A stretch of DNA of 64,000 bases from Cylicocyclus nassatus (taxonomy: Eukaryota > Nematoda > Chromadorea > Rhabditida > Strongylidae): NCBI GenBank assembly GCA_958299035.1, contig CATQJL010000305.1:61086486-61150485 (forward strand). Direction: 5' to 3'. Position numbers and translations under genes: made by a program. Below, piece by piece: positions 11,791 to 22,806 of the stretch; the stretch's first letter is position 1, and the number at the start of each line of letters is the position of its first letter. A model generated the notes under the pieces. It made no database searches, had not been told where the DNA came from, and saw nothing but the letters and a program-made list of their open reading frames with translations.

Positions 11791-12058
11791 TACGGGGCTG
11801 GGAGTTGGCACAGGGGGGTAATCGAGCATGGGGATTCCGAATACAATATTGGTTTTTAGGATTATCGATTACTTTTATCGATTTTATCGATTCTTTTGCA
11901 AAGTTTGAGCTACGGGGCTGGGAGTTCGCACAGGGGGATAATCGAGCATGGGGATTCCGAATACGATATTGGTTTTCAGGATTATCGATTACTTTTATCG
12001 ATTTTATCGATTTTTTTGCAAAGTTTGAGCTACGGGGCTGGGAGTTCGCGCAGGGGGG
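11791..12058 (+). repeat. 120-bp tandem repeat, about 2.2 copies
   Basis: TACGGGGCTGGGAGTT recurs at 11791, 11911 and 12031, a period of exactly 120 bp. Each unit ends in TTATCGATTTTATCGATT and TTTTGCAAAGTTTGAGC. The period is a multiple of three, so open frames run through it as 40-residue repeats, but the array is an extension of the non-coding repeat before it. Confidence 0.8.
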
Positions 12059-12059
12059 T

Positions 12060-12338
12060 ACACGCGCAAGCCAATCTTACGTGCGCCCGGACGAGTGGCA
12101 ATTTCCTTCTCACCATTGAAGGCTGCCCGTCGCAATGCTATAAATATTGGGTCCCGCAACGATTCAGCGTCATCAGCCTTGCTCCACTCGTCCAATTTCA
12201 AAGGTGAAGGCATTGTAAAACGCTCGTTTTCGCCGCTTTAAAGCTCTCTAAAGTGGATTTTCGGGATCAGCGTATTGAATAACCTCGGGTAAGCGTGAAT
12301 ATGATTAGGTTGAGATTTGCCGAGCCACTGCCTTTAAG
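12060..12338 (+). repeat. Exon-like dispersed repeat, copy 3
   Basis: Third copy of the unit at 3583-3947 and 4144-4505, sharing ACGCGCAAGCCA, CGCAACGATTC, GTTTTCGCC and the GGTAAGCGTGAA donor-like site, and ending GAGCCACTGCC. Its ATG position is replaced by CACCATTGAAGG, so the short frame of copy 2 is not kept. It sits directly against the 120-bp tandem array, perhaps a shared insertion junction. Confidence 0.55.
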
Positions 12339-12912
12339 GAACTTCACTACATAAGTTGTGCTGTCTTCGTTCATGAAATGCCCACTGCTGTGAGAGGTTA
12401 ATAAATCGACCCAATTGCTTTCAGTATTCATGACAAGCTGATATCTTGTGTTAAATCTGTTTCCTCAAACGGGAATATCCACTCTTTCTTTCTTTGAGCA
12501 GACATCGCTCCTCGTTTGACTCTGACATTGGAGCAACAGTGACAGATTATTTGACCATAAGCTGAAGGTTGTTCTATGGCTCGTAGTATGAGATTGAAAA
12601 ACTAGCTAATTCGTGTTTACGAGATCAACACACCAATTTTCTTGCCTCGTCATGAATGGGAATTTCGTTGAATCACTTGAAGAACTCATTCCACTGCGTT
12701 CGCTCGTAGCGTGCGGTCTGTTTTTTAGCGTGCTCTTACCTGTCTCTTCTAGTGAGCTAGATTTATCCTTTCAATTTCATCATTTCTTTCTGCTTTGTCA
12801 TCTGCCTCAATCGTTGTGTTTACTGCACGTCGATTCTTTCTTTGAGGTGGTTTTCTTTTCTTTCTATCTTATTGATTCTTGTCATTTTCTCCAGTTTGGG
12901 TAGATCAAAACG

Positions 12913-14282
12913 ATGCCGGCAAAATCAATTCGTAGCAAAAGAACAGCCGGGTCGCTCCCTGTCAATTCTTCAATAGATCGTACCCAAAATGGAGTTCACA
13001 GCTCTACCGCTGACGACACCAGTTACAGTCAAATGACTACCTTTGATCTTCTTCATTCTATCATAGAAAGGAACACAGACCCTGTCATTGGCAGGATGTT
13101 GAGTGTACTTTCTGATAAGCTGCACGAAGAAATTCGTAATGCAGTGGAAGAAGAGAAAAGGTCCAGAATTGTTGTCGTCAGCGGTATAGCTGAACCACCT
13201 GAAGGTCTCCGGGCATCCGAACGCGCGTTGGATTTGAAAAAGAAGGTGGAGGATGTATTTGATTCACTCAATATAGACTGTATCCCGAGTGAATGTTATC
13301 GCATTGGGAAACCTGGCAATCGTCCCCGCCTTGTGAAGGTGGTACTCCCATCGAGGTTCTACTGGAGGTCCGCCCTCTCAAATGCTCACCTCCTCCGTTC
13401 TTCCGGTTTTTCTAATATCTTCATACGTCGCAGTATGACCGAGGAAGAACGGAGGAGGGAATTTGAGCTCCGCCAGCAGGCACGGGAGCGGAACAGGGGC
13501 AAGCCTGAACGTGAGTGGGTTGTCTATAAGGGGCAGCTTGTACACGTTTCTGAGCTTCCGAGCCTCGGGAAACCACTGATTTTGCACGGTGCCGGAACTG
13601 ATGCCAAGGATACTTTGAAGTGTTTTTTGTTCAATTCCAGAAGTATAGTGAACAAGATAGACCACCTCCACACCTTTTTGTGCCGACAAAAACCTGATCT
13701 ATGTTTCATTACTGAAACTTGGTTATAACCCAAAATACTTGATTCGGAAATTTTGTTTGATTTGCCATATACGATACATCGTACCGACAGGAAGAAACGA
13801 GTGGGAGGAGGTGTGTGCTGTTTTATTAAAGGTGATATTTTCATAAAAAGAGTTGATCACTTTACAGTTTCAAAGATTGACGTAATATCGATCGAACTTT
13901 TCTGTTCCTCTGGCTTCAGTCTACTCAAGTTTATCAATATATATCGTCCACCTAATTCAACGCAGTGCGATGACAAGCAGCTTTTTGAACTTTTAGTCAA
14001 TTTGACATCTTCTCATTCCAGTGGTGTCATTATTCTTGGTGATTTGAATCTGCACATTGATTGGGAAAATCTCAAATCGCTTGATCACAGTTCTAATTAC
14101 CTTCTCAAATTTTTTGTTGACTGTGGTTTCCAGCAGTTTGTGCGTAAGCCAACATATGGAAATCGTGTACTTGATCTGATTTTTTCTACCACACAGAATG
14201 TAAGTAATGTTAAGATATATCCACCTATAGCTTCTGCCGACCACAACTTGTCGGATTTCACGTTGAAGAGGCTTGTTCAGTC
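12913..14282 (+). pseudogene. LINE ORF1-like region joined to endonuclease
   Basis: The frame starts at ATG 12913. Residues about 80-190 read as an ORF1/L1-transposase-like RNA-binding domain (RIVVVSGIAEPPEG, VLPSRFYWRSALSNA, RRSMTEEERRREFELR). From about residue 232 the same frame runs into the endonuclease: FNSRSIVNK, then ITETWL with the catalytic-type E. A TAA at 13726-13728 interrupts it. After the stop the same frame resumes with YRPPNS, IILGDLN, RVLDLIF and ASADHN, the expected endonuclease motif order. The frame is lost near 14283. No stop or new ATG separates ORF1 from the endonuclease, so the ancestor appears to have made one polyprotein. Confidence 0.85.
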
Positions 14283-16428
14283 CAACCTATGCTTCCTATT
14301 CCTGACTTCTACAACTTTGATTACTCCAACCTCAACGAATTCTTCTATAATGTTAACTGGACACTCATTTTCGAAAATTGTTCATCTATGGAGGAGCTTT
14401 ATCGGAGTTTTTGCGCCAAAGTCTATGAAGGTCTGGGCAGATTTGGACGTTTGAAAAATCGTAGCTTTCTCGGTTTCCGATACCCGCAACATATTTGTGC
14501 GCTAATTAGCCAAAAACGTAACCTCTTTGAAACGCTCAAGAATCCTTTATCCGATTACCTTTACAAAAAGGTTTGCTCTGATTTAGATTTTCATCTAAAG
14601 AAATTTCTGTCGAATTATGAACGTCGATTGTCTAGCAAAACTCCAAGGAATTTGTTTGGATATATACGGCGTAAATTGCAAACAAAGACTAATCTTCCCA
14701 TTCTTCGTGGTCCAAGTGGTAATATTTGTGGGACCGATGCAGAGAAAGCGGAAGCTTTAGGTGGATATTTCGCCGATGTATTTTCAAAGAAAGAAGATTT
14801 TGATGATCGTCTTACGTACGGCTCCTGCAGCCACAATCGAATTAGTATGATTAATTTCAATCCTGCTGATGTGAAAGCTATCTTGAAATCTCTTAAAATG
14901 TCTTGCACAGAACCTTACGATGGCATTCCTCCCATAGTATACCGAAACTGTGCGGACACTCTTTCGCAACCTCTTTCAAATCTATTCAATTTATCCATTG
15001 CTTTTGGTGATATGCCTAGTTTGTGGAAGGAGGCCATGGTGACTGCAATCCCAAAAACTACTTCTGCTACAACTGTCTGTGATTTTCGACCCCATAAGTC
15101 TAACACCCACTCCCATTAAAGTTATGGAAAAGATTATCAGAAGGAAGTTGCTCCGTGTGCTGCAAAAATTCTATGTAATTTCTCATGAACTGCATGGTTT
15201 TGTTCCCGGAAGGTCTACTACGACCAACTTAGTAAAGAGTGTTTTTGACTGGAGAAAAGCCCTCAATGTTGGTATGTCGGTGGATATTATCTATGCCGAT
15301 CTATCTAAAGCGTTTGATAAGATTCCGCATTGTATACTTTTGTCGAAACTTCAAAAGTATGGGATTACTGGCAATCTTTTAAAATGGTTCGAATCCTATC
15401 TTGAGAACAGATATATGACAGTCAGAGTAGGGCAGTCATTCTCCAAGAGATACAAATGTACTAGTGGGGTCCCCCAAGGTGGGGTACTCTCCCCATTACT
15501 GTTTCTGATCTTCACTATTGAACTACCTGCTCTATTGAATGTGAATGGAGTGAGTGTTCAGATTTATGCGGACGACATCAAGCTGTATGTATGCTATAAT
15601 GAGGAAAGTCATCATGTCATGCATACAGCACTTCAATCTTCTATCGATAGATTGAGTAGATGGGCGTCGTGCAATGGTCTTTTTCTAAATGCTAGCAAGT
15701 GTTCCTTTCTACACCTTGGTAATTATCAGCCGACTGAGTATGAAGTGAATGGTACTTTGTTGACTGTCTCTTCATCGGTCAGAGATCTGGGTGTATTGAT
15801 CGATTATAAATTGAAGTTCACAGAGCATATTGATTATGTAGTGCAAAAAGCTTATGCCTCATTATTTGCAATCTTTCGCAATATTCACTCATCAGACCAG
15901 CTTTTACTTACAAAATTATTTAAGGCATATGTTATCCCACACCTGGAATATTGCTCTCAGGTGTGGAACCCATCTTGTAGAAAGGAAATACTGAAGCTCG
16001 AAAAAGTCCAACGCATCTTCACGCGTATGACTCTTTTTCGTAAACTCCAAACTATTTCAAGAAAAGATATTCCTGCATATGATAGACGTCTTAAGATGAT
16101 GGGTTTGAAGCCTCTTTTGAACAGAAGAATCATATCTGATCTGGTTTTTTGTTTTCGGATACTAAGGAAGGAAATTGATCTGAGAGCTAGCAGCTTCTGG
16201 GTCTTTAGACCAGTAAGCTGTAGGCTAGGAGTATTCAATCTCCACTATCCCAGATTGAACAAAAAATTTTACTCCGGTCTTTTTAATTCGTTGTTTTATC
16301 GATGTGCCCGTTGGTTAAATCGATTACCTACTGAACTTTTGTCATCAAAAAATGGGTGGGTATTCAAAAAGGGTCTTCAAAAGATGGAAATCTCTGAGGT
16401 TCTGAATTGTAATTCTTATCTTTGTTGA
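14283..16428 (+). pseudogene. LINE reverse transcriptase domain
   Basis: After the frame shift near 14283 the protein continues in the third frame to about 15090 (AILKSLKMS, GIPPIVYRN, PSLWKEAMVTAIPK, FRP). A second shift returns it to the first frame (PISLTPTPIKVMEKIIRR). Motifs then follow in order: HGFVPGRST, YADLSKAFDKI, TSGVPQGGVLSPLLF, the catalytic IYADD (15565-15576), LFLNASKC and VRDLGV, and a C-terminal region ending with a stop at 16426-16428. The RT core is intact in sequence; the two shifts and the upstream stop prevent a full-length product. Confidence 0.9.
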
Positions 16429-17204
16429 TTTTCACCCAGTTTGATTCAGGTCATGAAGGTGGACAAGTAATCTCGATATTCGCAAGTTGCTTTATCTTAG
16501 TCTTTCTTCATTTTTGTTTTAGTGTTCTGATTATCTCGATATTGTTTTTTTTTTCAGGTCGTCGTGCTAGTTCTGGCGTGATTTCGAGCTTTGTGTTACT
16601 ACAAAATTTTATATCGTTTTTCAAACTGAGTTTACGGACTATGAAGCTTATCTTTTCTGCCATTTATCCTCAATTTTTTTGCCTCTTATTAGAATGAGTG
16701 TACATCTATGGTACCATTCATCTCTGTAGTAGTTGTTTTGACCATGTTTATATTTCCTGACCGTGAACCAACCAGTCTTATCAACAAGGGGTTTTCTGAT
16801 GGCGTTGTATCACAGCTACCTAGCCCCATGCCCTGCCACTTCTCCTTGAAAAGTTTATCTAGATGTTCAATAGATCTTGCTCCCCTCTAAAATAGATCTT
16901 TACTGGGGGCCAGTCAGCTAGCTTTACCCGCAGGCTCGCTGACACTCAAATGACGAGGTGGGCCACAATAATTTTAGAGCGAGCAAGATTTGGATTCTAT
17001 ACAATCTATAAAGGTCGTTCGCAGCTTGACTTTTTTAAGTGATTGAACGTCTTGGTAGGCCTGGGGAACGGGTTCTTCCATCCTGTTCTTCTATTTCTCT
17101 ATTTTTTTAACTCCTGCGATTGAGACTGGTTGGATTCTCGTTTTGTTCATAGTTGCTTTGTCTATTTCTTCTTTTTCTCATTTAGGCACACCATGAGTGT
17201 ATTG

Positions 17205-17228
17205 AAATAAATAAATAAATAAATAAAG
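17205..17228 (+). repeat. AAATA-type LINE 3' tail
   Basis: Five to six head-to-tail AAAT units ending in AAAG follow the 3' UTR. Short A-rich tandem tails of this kind end CR1/Sam-like LINEs and mark the 3' boundary of the insertion. Confidence 0.8.
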
Positions 17229-18068
17229 AAGTACAACATTTCATATCCTGAAGTTTGTTGATAAGAGAAGAAACCCAAAACGAAGCAAAGCTTATATCGT
17301 TTTGGGTCGCATTGATCTAATGTTCGCAGTGAAAGAGAGATTGTAAGAACAACTACAAAGCGAATTGTTTATCAAATGGGCTCAAAAACGAGAGCCTACT
17401 CATCATTCTTTCATGTAAACGTTTTATTAGAAAGCTGCCACTTAAAGTCTGTATTGATTTACCTTTGAGGGTTGCATTCAGCTTACAACTCCTTGAGTTA
17501 CGATCATGATTGGCTCCCACAATTGTATAGAGGTATTTTGCAGTATTTTTGGTAAGCGGTAGACTTGTGAAATTTTATCTAAACATAGTTTTTTGAGCTT
17601 TTTGGCTGTAATAAACTGCCCATTCTTCGAGCCGCTATTTTTCCGCCAATATGAATATGGGAGATGAGCAGATAGAACATGAGTAACCCAACAGAGACCG
17701 AACAAGTTTTGTAACGTGCAAATATGGGATAAGAAATGTTTTTAATTTTTCACTGTGGCTTCTAATTTGAATAAAGTAAAAAAATTTTGAAAAGTAGTCA
17801 GGCTGCGACAGTGAAGGACATTTGAATGCCGCTAGCTCATAGATCAAAGAAATGACGCTAGCCCAAAAAGTTTTTATATGTAAGTGTCATTTTGCGCAGA
17901 TAATTTCTTGCATGCAAGTATGAGTGCGCGAAGTCCTTGATGTCCGCCGCGTTTCATAAACTTATGATTGAACCCGAAACCCTTGAAGCTTCAGCGTATT
18001 TGAAAATCGCATACCAACCATTGAATAATGTTTCTTCAAATGTGTATTTATATGTATTGCATACTATA
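17229..18068. other. Stretch with no supported gene
   Basis: AT-rich DNA between the LINE tail and the next element. Open frames on the minus strand at 17478-17847 are short and have no recognisable motif. Confidence 0.45.
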
Positions 18069-18070
18069 TA

Positions 18071-18731
18071 CAGTGTCCCAAAAAGATGTGCACACTGTTT
18101 GATCGTTAATAACTCCCTTGCTTTCAAGTCTTTTGCCGAGTTTTAGGTATCATTCTGTAGAGCGAGGTTCAACTTACATTTATAGTATGGAACGAATCAC
18201 CAGTCATTCTTCATTACTGTAGGATTTTCAGCATACAGCGTCACTGTGATAGGCCTTTCAATGAAATAACTTCTAAAAATTCTAAAAATTTGTGTAGCAA
18301 GGTTTTCAGGCGTGCTGATTTCACTACATAGCTTTCCACCGTTTTTCGAGCTTTCTTGATGACGTATTCACATTTTTGACGAACATTGGAAAAACAGTTG
18401 TCACTCTAAATCTGAAATAACTTATGAAAGAAGCACTGTACTATAGTGCAATTCTTATATTTAGAATTAGCGCCTTCGATTAACCCATTAAAAAGTTTCT
18501 AGCCTGTTTGGCTTTTTTCTAAAGCAATGTACCGCTTTTAATGGCTTAAAATCCTCCTCGAAGTTCCTACCGTAATCCTACAGTAATGAAGAGCAATTGG
18601 CAGTTCGCTCCTTACAGTAAATTCAAGTTGAACCTCGCTCTACAGAACGGTACCTCAAGCTTGACGAAAGACCTAAAAGCTGGAGAGTTATTGACGATTA
18701 GACAGTGTGCACATCTTTTTGGGACACCCTG
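18071..18731. mobile_element. Tc1/mariner-type MITE, 661 bp, TA duplication
   Basis: Left end CAGTGTCCCAAAAAGATG and right end (reverse complement) CAGGGTGTCCCAAAAAGATG form terminal inverted repeats that extend with mismatches for about 50 bp (GTGCACACTGT, GATCGTTAATAACTC). TA flanks both sides (18069-18070 and 18732-18733). Internal sequence is also partly inverted (CTACAGTAATGAAGA near 18585 against TCTTCATTACTGTAG near 18210). There is no transposase. Related ends occur at 48286-49418 and 44380-44525. Confidence 0.85.
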
Positions 18732-18733
18732 TA

Positions 18734-20449
18734 TACGCGGATCTGTGCTACCTTGTGAAATTGAAGTACAGTGCGAAAGGTCAAAAGCGGAAAAAGAATC
18801 CCGCCAAAATAATAGCGTTGCTGCAGCCGGCATTTGCGCAACCGTCGACGGTCACAAGCGGCGTCCTATCAACGCAAGCAGGCGAGCGGCGTCCCATCAC
18901 AAGCTGCGTAATTACCCCACGCTCTAAGCGAAGCAGTAGTGCATGGGATACAACGCTGTAGCTGGGCTGCCTCAGCTCGTATGTAGCTGGTTAACATTTC
19001 TTTCTACTCGACAAGGATGATTAAGTTGTTGTTCTTATTGAGTTGATCCGATAGCATCTCAATTGAGTGTTATAAAGGAATTGTAGTACCTTCACATTCA
19101 TTTTCGCCTCTGTATCACATTGCAACTATTTTAATTAACCAAATAGGATGAGATTGCGCCGGCGTATCCTTTCGGCGTACCAGCGGCGTACCATTCCCTG
19201 CCAGCGGAGATCCACAGCTTACGAGCGGCGTGCGACTGCCCTACCAGCGGCGTTTGCGTGCTTCGCTTAGATGGCATCGAACGCCGGTGGTACGCAACGA
19301 AAGTCAAAGAATGAGGCAGCAGCAAGTTGGTATTTTGAATCAGGAATATTTATTGAACCGAGTAAGCCGACTATCAGTTGAGTCTTGGAAAAAATGTTAC
19401 GAGTGATTCTACAGTAATCTTGCATGTGAATTTTTATTTACAAAAAAACCTTCATAACTCCTCACCCAGAAGTCCTCAGCAGATATCGAAGGCAGATTTG
19501 GAATTAGCAATCCAAGCTCTATAAGACAGTTTACTCTCATTCTAAAAGGCCACTTAGGCCAATTTTTTCCCTTGTCAGAAAGATTTTCGAATAGTAACAG
19601 TTTATAGCTACAATCAAAACGTGAAATTGAAATCAAAATGAACGCGAAAACAAATAAGCAGCGCAAATTCGCTCGAGATTGACTAGAATAGAAATTACGA
19701 CTTTGTTTGACGTACGTTACGGCGTTGTCGCGACTGCGGACACTTTTCGCGCATGTGTCGCAGTTGCTGCGTCTGTTGCAATCAGTGCGGCCATTACGGT
19801 TAGTGCAGTCAGTGCTCCATGATAAAATCCAAAGAATTCGATTTGCGGAGGGGCAGTTTGAAGAGTGGTCACGATGGCCGAACAGTCAAAACGCCCAGAA
19901 GGTAAACTTATTTTTTGGAAGATTAGATGTCTTGAGCAACAAGCAGCACTGTAGTAAATCTCTATTAACTTTCACCATGTATTTCTCGGAACAGTTTGAG
20001 ATGTTGATGTTATAAAATGAGGTAGCTCATTACGTAGCCAAAAATATCATTGATGTGAATGGAGTGGAACTCTAAAAATCAAAGCAGCGTGCGATCACAT
20101 CCTACCTGTAATGGGGTGATGCGGCTGTAGCTCATTTCACATGTTTCCTTGCTAAAATTAATCTATTTTCTGAACTTATCTCATATCTATGCTGAACTTA
20201 TACTAGCTTTTAAGAAAGCTTCAACAAGTTCGGTTTGACATATTGACTTGTCATGGTCTTCAGAGTCAAAATGGCGAACAAATGATCTTACAACATGACT
20301 CTCACAAAAAGAGGAAACTAATCTCGTTTCGTTTCATCATGAACACACTGCACAAGTAGCTGAAGGGAAAGGAGTGGCAATTTTAACTCAAACCAAATAC
20401 AAAGCGAAAGACACTCGTCTATTAACAGAGTGAACCCCCGAATATTAAA
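18734..20449. other. Gene-poor stretch with a cysteine-rich fragment
   Basis: GC-rich patches at 18800-18930 and 19150-19270 contain repeated AGCGGCGT words. At 19727-19825 one frame reads CRDCGHFSRMC, CC, CNQCGHYG and then a stop, a zinc-knuckle-like spacing without a proper family match. Another frame there ends in QNAQK before a GTAAAC donor-like site at 19901. I cannot assemble a gene. Confidence 0.35.
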
Positions 20450-20451
20450 TA

Positions 20452-21437
20452 TTAAATGAGTCCGAAAGTTTGTGCCGCTTTTAAGATCTATCCTCAAATT
20501 ATTCAGAATGATGGTAGACAAACAGTTCAACAGTTGTTCCATGCAAAATTTCTTTTATTTTCTGCAGTAATGTTTTTGTTCGGATCACTTCAGTGTTCTT
20601 CCAAATTATGTCACAATCTCCAACCCATGCGTTTTGAGTATCTTAAATTTAGCTTCTTTTTTTTTGAATTTTCGTTTTAAACTTTTGAAAAAGCTTGGGC
20701 AACAATTTGATAGAATAAACAAAATGCTACAAGGCTCAATTTTTGGCATCGGGTTGTTGGCTCTTCAACAATTTTGGAAACAAGTTTTCCAAAGATCTTC
20801 ACATTTGCGAAGTCGGGAAATACACAAATGTTCCAAACACTACGAAATCTTCGCAAATGGAAATTCCAAAAATCGGTTATGATTAAACACTGGTTTTTAC
20901 AAATACATGAATTTCTACCTCCTCGAGATATTGATCTTCGAAATTTTCGGGTGCAGTCTGGGAAGGATCAAAAAACTAGAATTATGGCAATTTTCCTCTC
21001 GAGGCCTTTACAAATCAAAAATAAGAAACATACGTCAAAAAGAGAAGAAGAAGCTGCATCGAATGACACTAGCTGTTTGCCGTCAAATGTTCTTTGAGCT
21101 TTTCGATAAACAAATATATGATTTGGTAGCATCAAAATGGTAGTTTTAGAAAATAAGCTAACTATCTATGCCAAATAATTGTAGTACATTGCATTTTGTT
21201 TACTCTCTAATTCTTATCGAGTCATTTTCAGGAATCCACAACGAAAACTTGAAGATAATAGTAAAAGTGAGAGTAGGTAAAAACTATGAGCTGAAAGTTC
21301 TCACGATTTTTAACAAAACATTACAGTTGGAAAGAGGAAGAAGTTCTGCCTAGAACAATTTCAGTGTTTGTCTTCCTTTTTTCTGGATTATTTGAGGATA
21401 GGTTTGAAAAGCTGCACGAACTTTCGTACCCACCTAA
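20452..21437. mobile_element. Mariner-type MITE, 986 bp, TA duplication
   Basis: Left end TTAAATGAGTCCGAAAGTTT and right end (reverse complement) TTAGGTGGGTACGAAAGTTC are terminal inverted repeats that continue as GTGC-GCTTTT. TA flanks both sides (20450-20451 and 21438-21439). Inner arms also pair (GACAAACAGTTCAACA near 20517 against the region near 21360). No transposase frame was recognised. The TTAGGT...CGAAAG type of end is shared with elements at 44528-45481 and 49956-50677. Confidence 0.75.
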
Positions 21438-22360
21438 TACAAAAAGAAATGAGCAAGATCGCTGTGTTGTAAAAGCTGCAAAGTACGTATCATGGAACCA
21501 AGCTGCGTATATATTGCAAAGGTAAAAGGAACAACAAGATTATGATAACATTGCTTGAGTTGTCGTAGCAAGCATTTTGCTGGGTCTAGCATTTCTAATT
21601 GAATGGAAGAAGCGCCACTGTAAGCTTTCATCTCTTTCATTCTAAAAAAATCTTTTCACAGATTTCGATTTATTTCGTTTTACGCCTAATGAGAATTCAT
21701 TCGAACTACGCATTGCCCCTCTTTGATAAAACTGAAACGTCATCGAGTATAAGGGCACTCATTATCAAACGTTCTGATTTATCGGAAATTGGAATTCTTT
21801 GTCACTCAAACTTTCAATCACTTTTGTTACCCTAACGAGTTGCAATGAGCGCAAATGGCGATGTACTTGTCCGTAATTCTTGGAATAAGGTGTAAACACC
21901 GCCGCTTCTTTTAGTGAAAGGGCGTAGCATTTCTTACTGTAAGAGCTTTGATGCCTGCAAACCTCAATCCGATTATTGAAAGGAAGGCAAGAATTTCCCC
22001 CTTACTCTTGGAATGATATAATTGTATCGCTTGATGTTTGCATGCATTGTAGATTTTCCGCGAGGGAAGGTAAAACCGCGGAGACGGTGCTTATAAGTGA
22101 TAATCAATTCTCTATCCACGCTTTGAAACGGCGCATATGAAGACAGTTGCAAAAAGATTCGATTCTTGTGCTGGATGGGCCTCAATAGGAAAACGGGTCG
22201 GTGCGTTGCTGTGGAGAAACGAAGTCCAATAAGCAGATAAAACGCTCAGTTGCCCCCCCCCCTCTCCTTGCCAAATCCTAACCCCGTAGCAGAAATTTGT
22301 AAACAGAACTGTAAATCGATATCGAAGAACTAAAGGTAGCTTACGCACTTGCCTTCACTC
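21438..22360. other. Stretch with no supported gene
   Basis: Nothing recognisable except a C10 tract near 22252. It runs into a truncated copy of the CTGT-rich repeat. Confidence 0.45.
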
Positions 22361-22450
22361 CGAGGTGTTTGTCTGCGAAGTTTGGTCCGAAACAGTTCAG
22401 GAGTTTTCTATTTGGAACATACGTATGCACACAGACAGACAGACCCCTCC
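22361..22450 (-). repeat. CTGT-rich dispersed repeat, truncated copy
   Basis: Read on the minus strand it shows GTCTGTCTGTCTGTGTGC, ATACGTATGTTCCAAATAG, then a degenerate GAAC...GGACCAAAC core, matching 11547-11790. The AAGCTGAATGT start is missing, so this copy is truncated. It lies just upstream of the methyltransferase relic. Confidence 0.6.
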
Positions 22451-22806
22451 GAAGCACAGATAGGTACGCAGCCAGTTTTCTGACGCTGACGCTGATACGC
22501 AGCTCAGCATTTTCGAAATTAAGCTTCCCTCGCTTTCGGATTCGCTCTTTTTTTGGTTCTTTTCCGCTAGTTTTTGTTTTTGTTTTTCGTGTTGCTCTTC
22601 TGCGGCTTGGCCTTTATGTTGTTCTAGTTCCTTCTTTTCAGGTTTATGTTTCGAATTTTCGTGCGGATGCACTTTCAGAAGTTTCAGAAGTTTGAATTTG
22701 ATTTTTTTGAATGATAGTGTTTTACATGAGGTAAGGATTTTTATGTCACTTTCACTATTTGATCAATTTATCTGGTATTTCTGTGGTGCTAGATTCTAGC
22801 TTTCAG

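Larger units (their letters stand above)
12600..17228 (+). mobile_element. Non-LTR retrotransposon (CR1/Sam-like LINE), decayed
   Basis: A near-full-length LINE on the plus strand: a T-rich leader (about 12600-12912), ORF1-like RNA-binding region, apurinic endonuclease and reverse transcriptase (12913-16428), a T-rich 3' UTR of 800 bp, and a tail of AAATA units at 17205-17228. The tail type and the order of domains fit nematode Sam/CR1-like elements. Three frame breaks make this copy dead. The 5' limit is an estimate because no target-site duplication was identified. Confidence 0.88.

Noticed and set aside
11805..12207. Repeat-protein-like open frames of about 104 codons
   Set aside because: They are translations of the 120-bp tandem array, whose period is a multiple of three; no start context or exon structure supports a gene.
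12613..12903. 96-codon hydrophobic open frame before the LINE ORF
   Set aside because: It is T-rich leader sequence of the LINE, which gives Phe/Leu-rich translation; no homology to a signal or membrane protein.
19727..19905. Zinc-knuckle-like cysteine pattern
   Set aside because: The spacing does not fit a CCHC knuckle, the frame has a stop after the second unit, and no retroelement protein lies nearby.
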